Part shown: piece after piece, positions 63,647-64,000 of the stretch
How positions within the stretch are numbered: the first letter of the stretch is position 1
Layout: each line of letters starts with the position of its first letter
Assembly: GCA_025504975.1 (NCBI GenBank)
Contig: JANUWI010000008.1
Span: 558,001-622,000 of the forward strand
DNA length: 64,000 bases
Reading direction: 5' to 3'
Source of the DNA: Plenodomus lindquistii
Lineage: Eukaryota > Ascomycota > Dothideomycetes > Pleosporales > Leptosphaeriaceae
Position numbers and translations under genes: made by a program
Notes under the pieces: model-generated
Database searches by the model: none
The model's input: only the letters and a program-made list of their open reading frames with translations
Told to the model about the DNA's origin: nothing

Positions 63647-64000
63647 TTAATCCTGATATGTGTCTGCGTCTGGATTTGGCCCAGACAAGTCACCAAGGTC
63701 GCCGTTACCATCTAGATCAAACGGCTTCCTTCCGAGCACAAGTTCCAAGATCCCAGCGAAAGCCATAAATCCAAAGATTAATGTGAGAAGGCCCAGCGCG
63801 TCAGTCAAAAACCAGCCAAAATCACCATTGACCGCAACCCACGCCGGGAATGCAATAAATCCATACACAGCCCCAACAGACATCGGCGTAAGCAACAGGA
63901 CAGCCAGCGATCGAAACCCGGTGAGAAAATGACGGCATCGATACGCAAGTGCTGTTGCGAGGAAGACTCCCACCGAGTTCGGCGCCATCCACCACCAGGG
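63647..64000 (-). CDS. C-terminal part of an unidentified membrane protein (runs off window)
   Basis: The minus-strand frame is open from the window edge (PWWW before a possible Met at 63988) to TAA at 63647-63649. Counting from that Met, hydrophobic stretches lie at about 5-16, 27-47 and 59-85, likely two or three membrane segments. They are followed by a short hydrophilic, acidic tail. The tail contains DLDGNGDLGDL, which resembles the first part of an EF-hand calcium loop (D1, D3, N5, G6, L8) but lacks the acidic residue at position 12. Codon use and G+C are normal for a genic region, unlike the AT-rich block. The Met at 63988 has a poor context, and the frame continues upstream, so the true start is probably outside the window. 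The family is not recognised. Confidence 0.65.
   Translation of the reverse strand, partial: PWWWMAPNSVGVFLATALAYRCRHFLTGFRSLAVLLLTPMSVGAVYGFIAFPAWVAVNGDFGWFLTDALGLLTLIFGFMAFAGILELVLGRKPFDLDGNGDLGDLSGPNPDADTYQD

Noticed and set aside
63514..63932. Two plus-strand open frames (63514-63768, 63660-63932)
   Set aside because: Both overlap the minus-strand membrane protein frame, which has clear hydrophobic segments; no domain is seen in the plus-strand frames.

Overview
The window looks like a heterochromatic, almost gene-free block from a filamentous ascomycete (Pezizomycotina). About 53.6 kb in three pieces (1-4524, 9724-51118 and 56307 to about 63040) is very AT-rich DNA: spot counts of single lines give 13-42% G+C, mostly about a quarter. 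TpA is in great excess, CpA and TpG are scarce, and C survives mainly in CpT, CpG and GpC settings. This is the signature of repeat-induced point mutation (RIP), so these pieces are read as old, mutated repeats. No intact reading frame was recognised there. They do hold small tandem and direct repeats and at least two stretches that look like mutated coding sequence.

Two fresh insertions of one Ty1/Copia LTR retrotransposon interrupt this DNA in opposite orientation: copy 1 at 4530-9718 (+) and copy 2 at 51119-56306 (-), 41.4 kb apart. Each has 187-bp LTRs, a primer-binding site, a gag gene, a pol gene (protease-integrase-RT-RNase H) and a polypurine tract. Copy 1 looks complete: identical LTRs, 5-bp target duplication AGTAT, open gag and pol. 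Copy 2 is about 99.8% identical but has a 1-bp deletion that frameshifts pol inside integrase, one LTR difference, and no visible target duplication. Neither copy shows RIP.

The element has two notable expression features. Gag and pol share one frame and are separated by a single UGA followed by CUA, the best-known readthrough context, and pol has no AUG before the protease, so Gag-Pol is probably made by stop-codon readthrough. The primer-binding site matches the anticodon arm of a Lys(CUU) tRNA, starting at the base that pairs with tRNA position 39, which suggests copia-style priming by a half tRNA.

At the right edge (from about 63.04 kb) the composition returns to normal. It holds a 5S rRNA-derived sequence whose 5' half is degraded (63073-63194), then about 450 bp without a convincing gene, then on the minus strand the C-terminal part of an unidentified membrane protein (63647-64000) that runs off the window. 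This edge marks the border between the RIP-mutated block and ordinary genic DNA.
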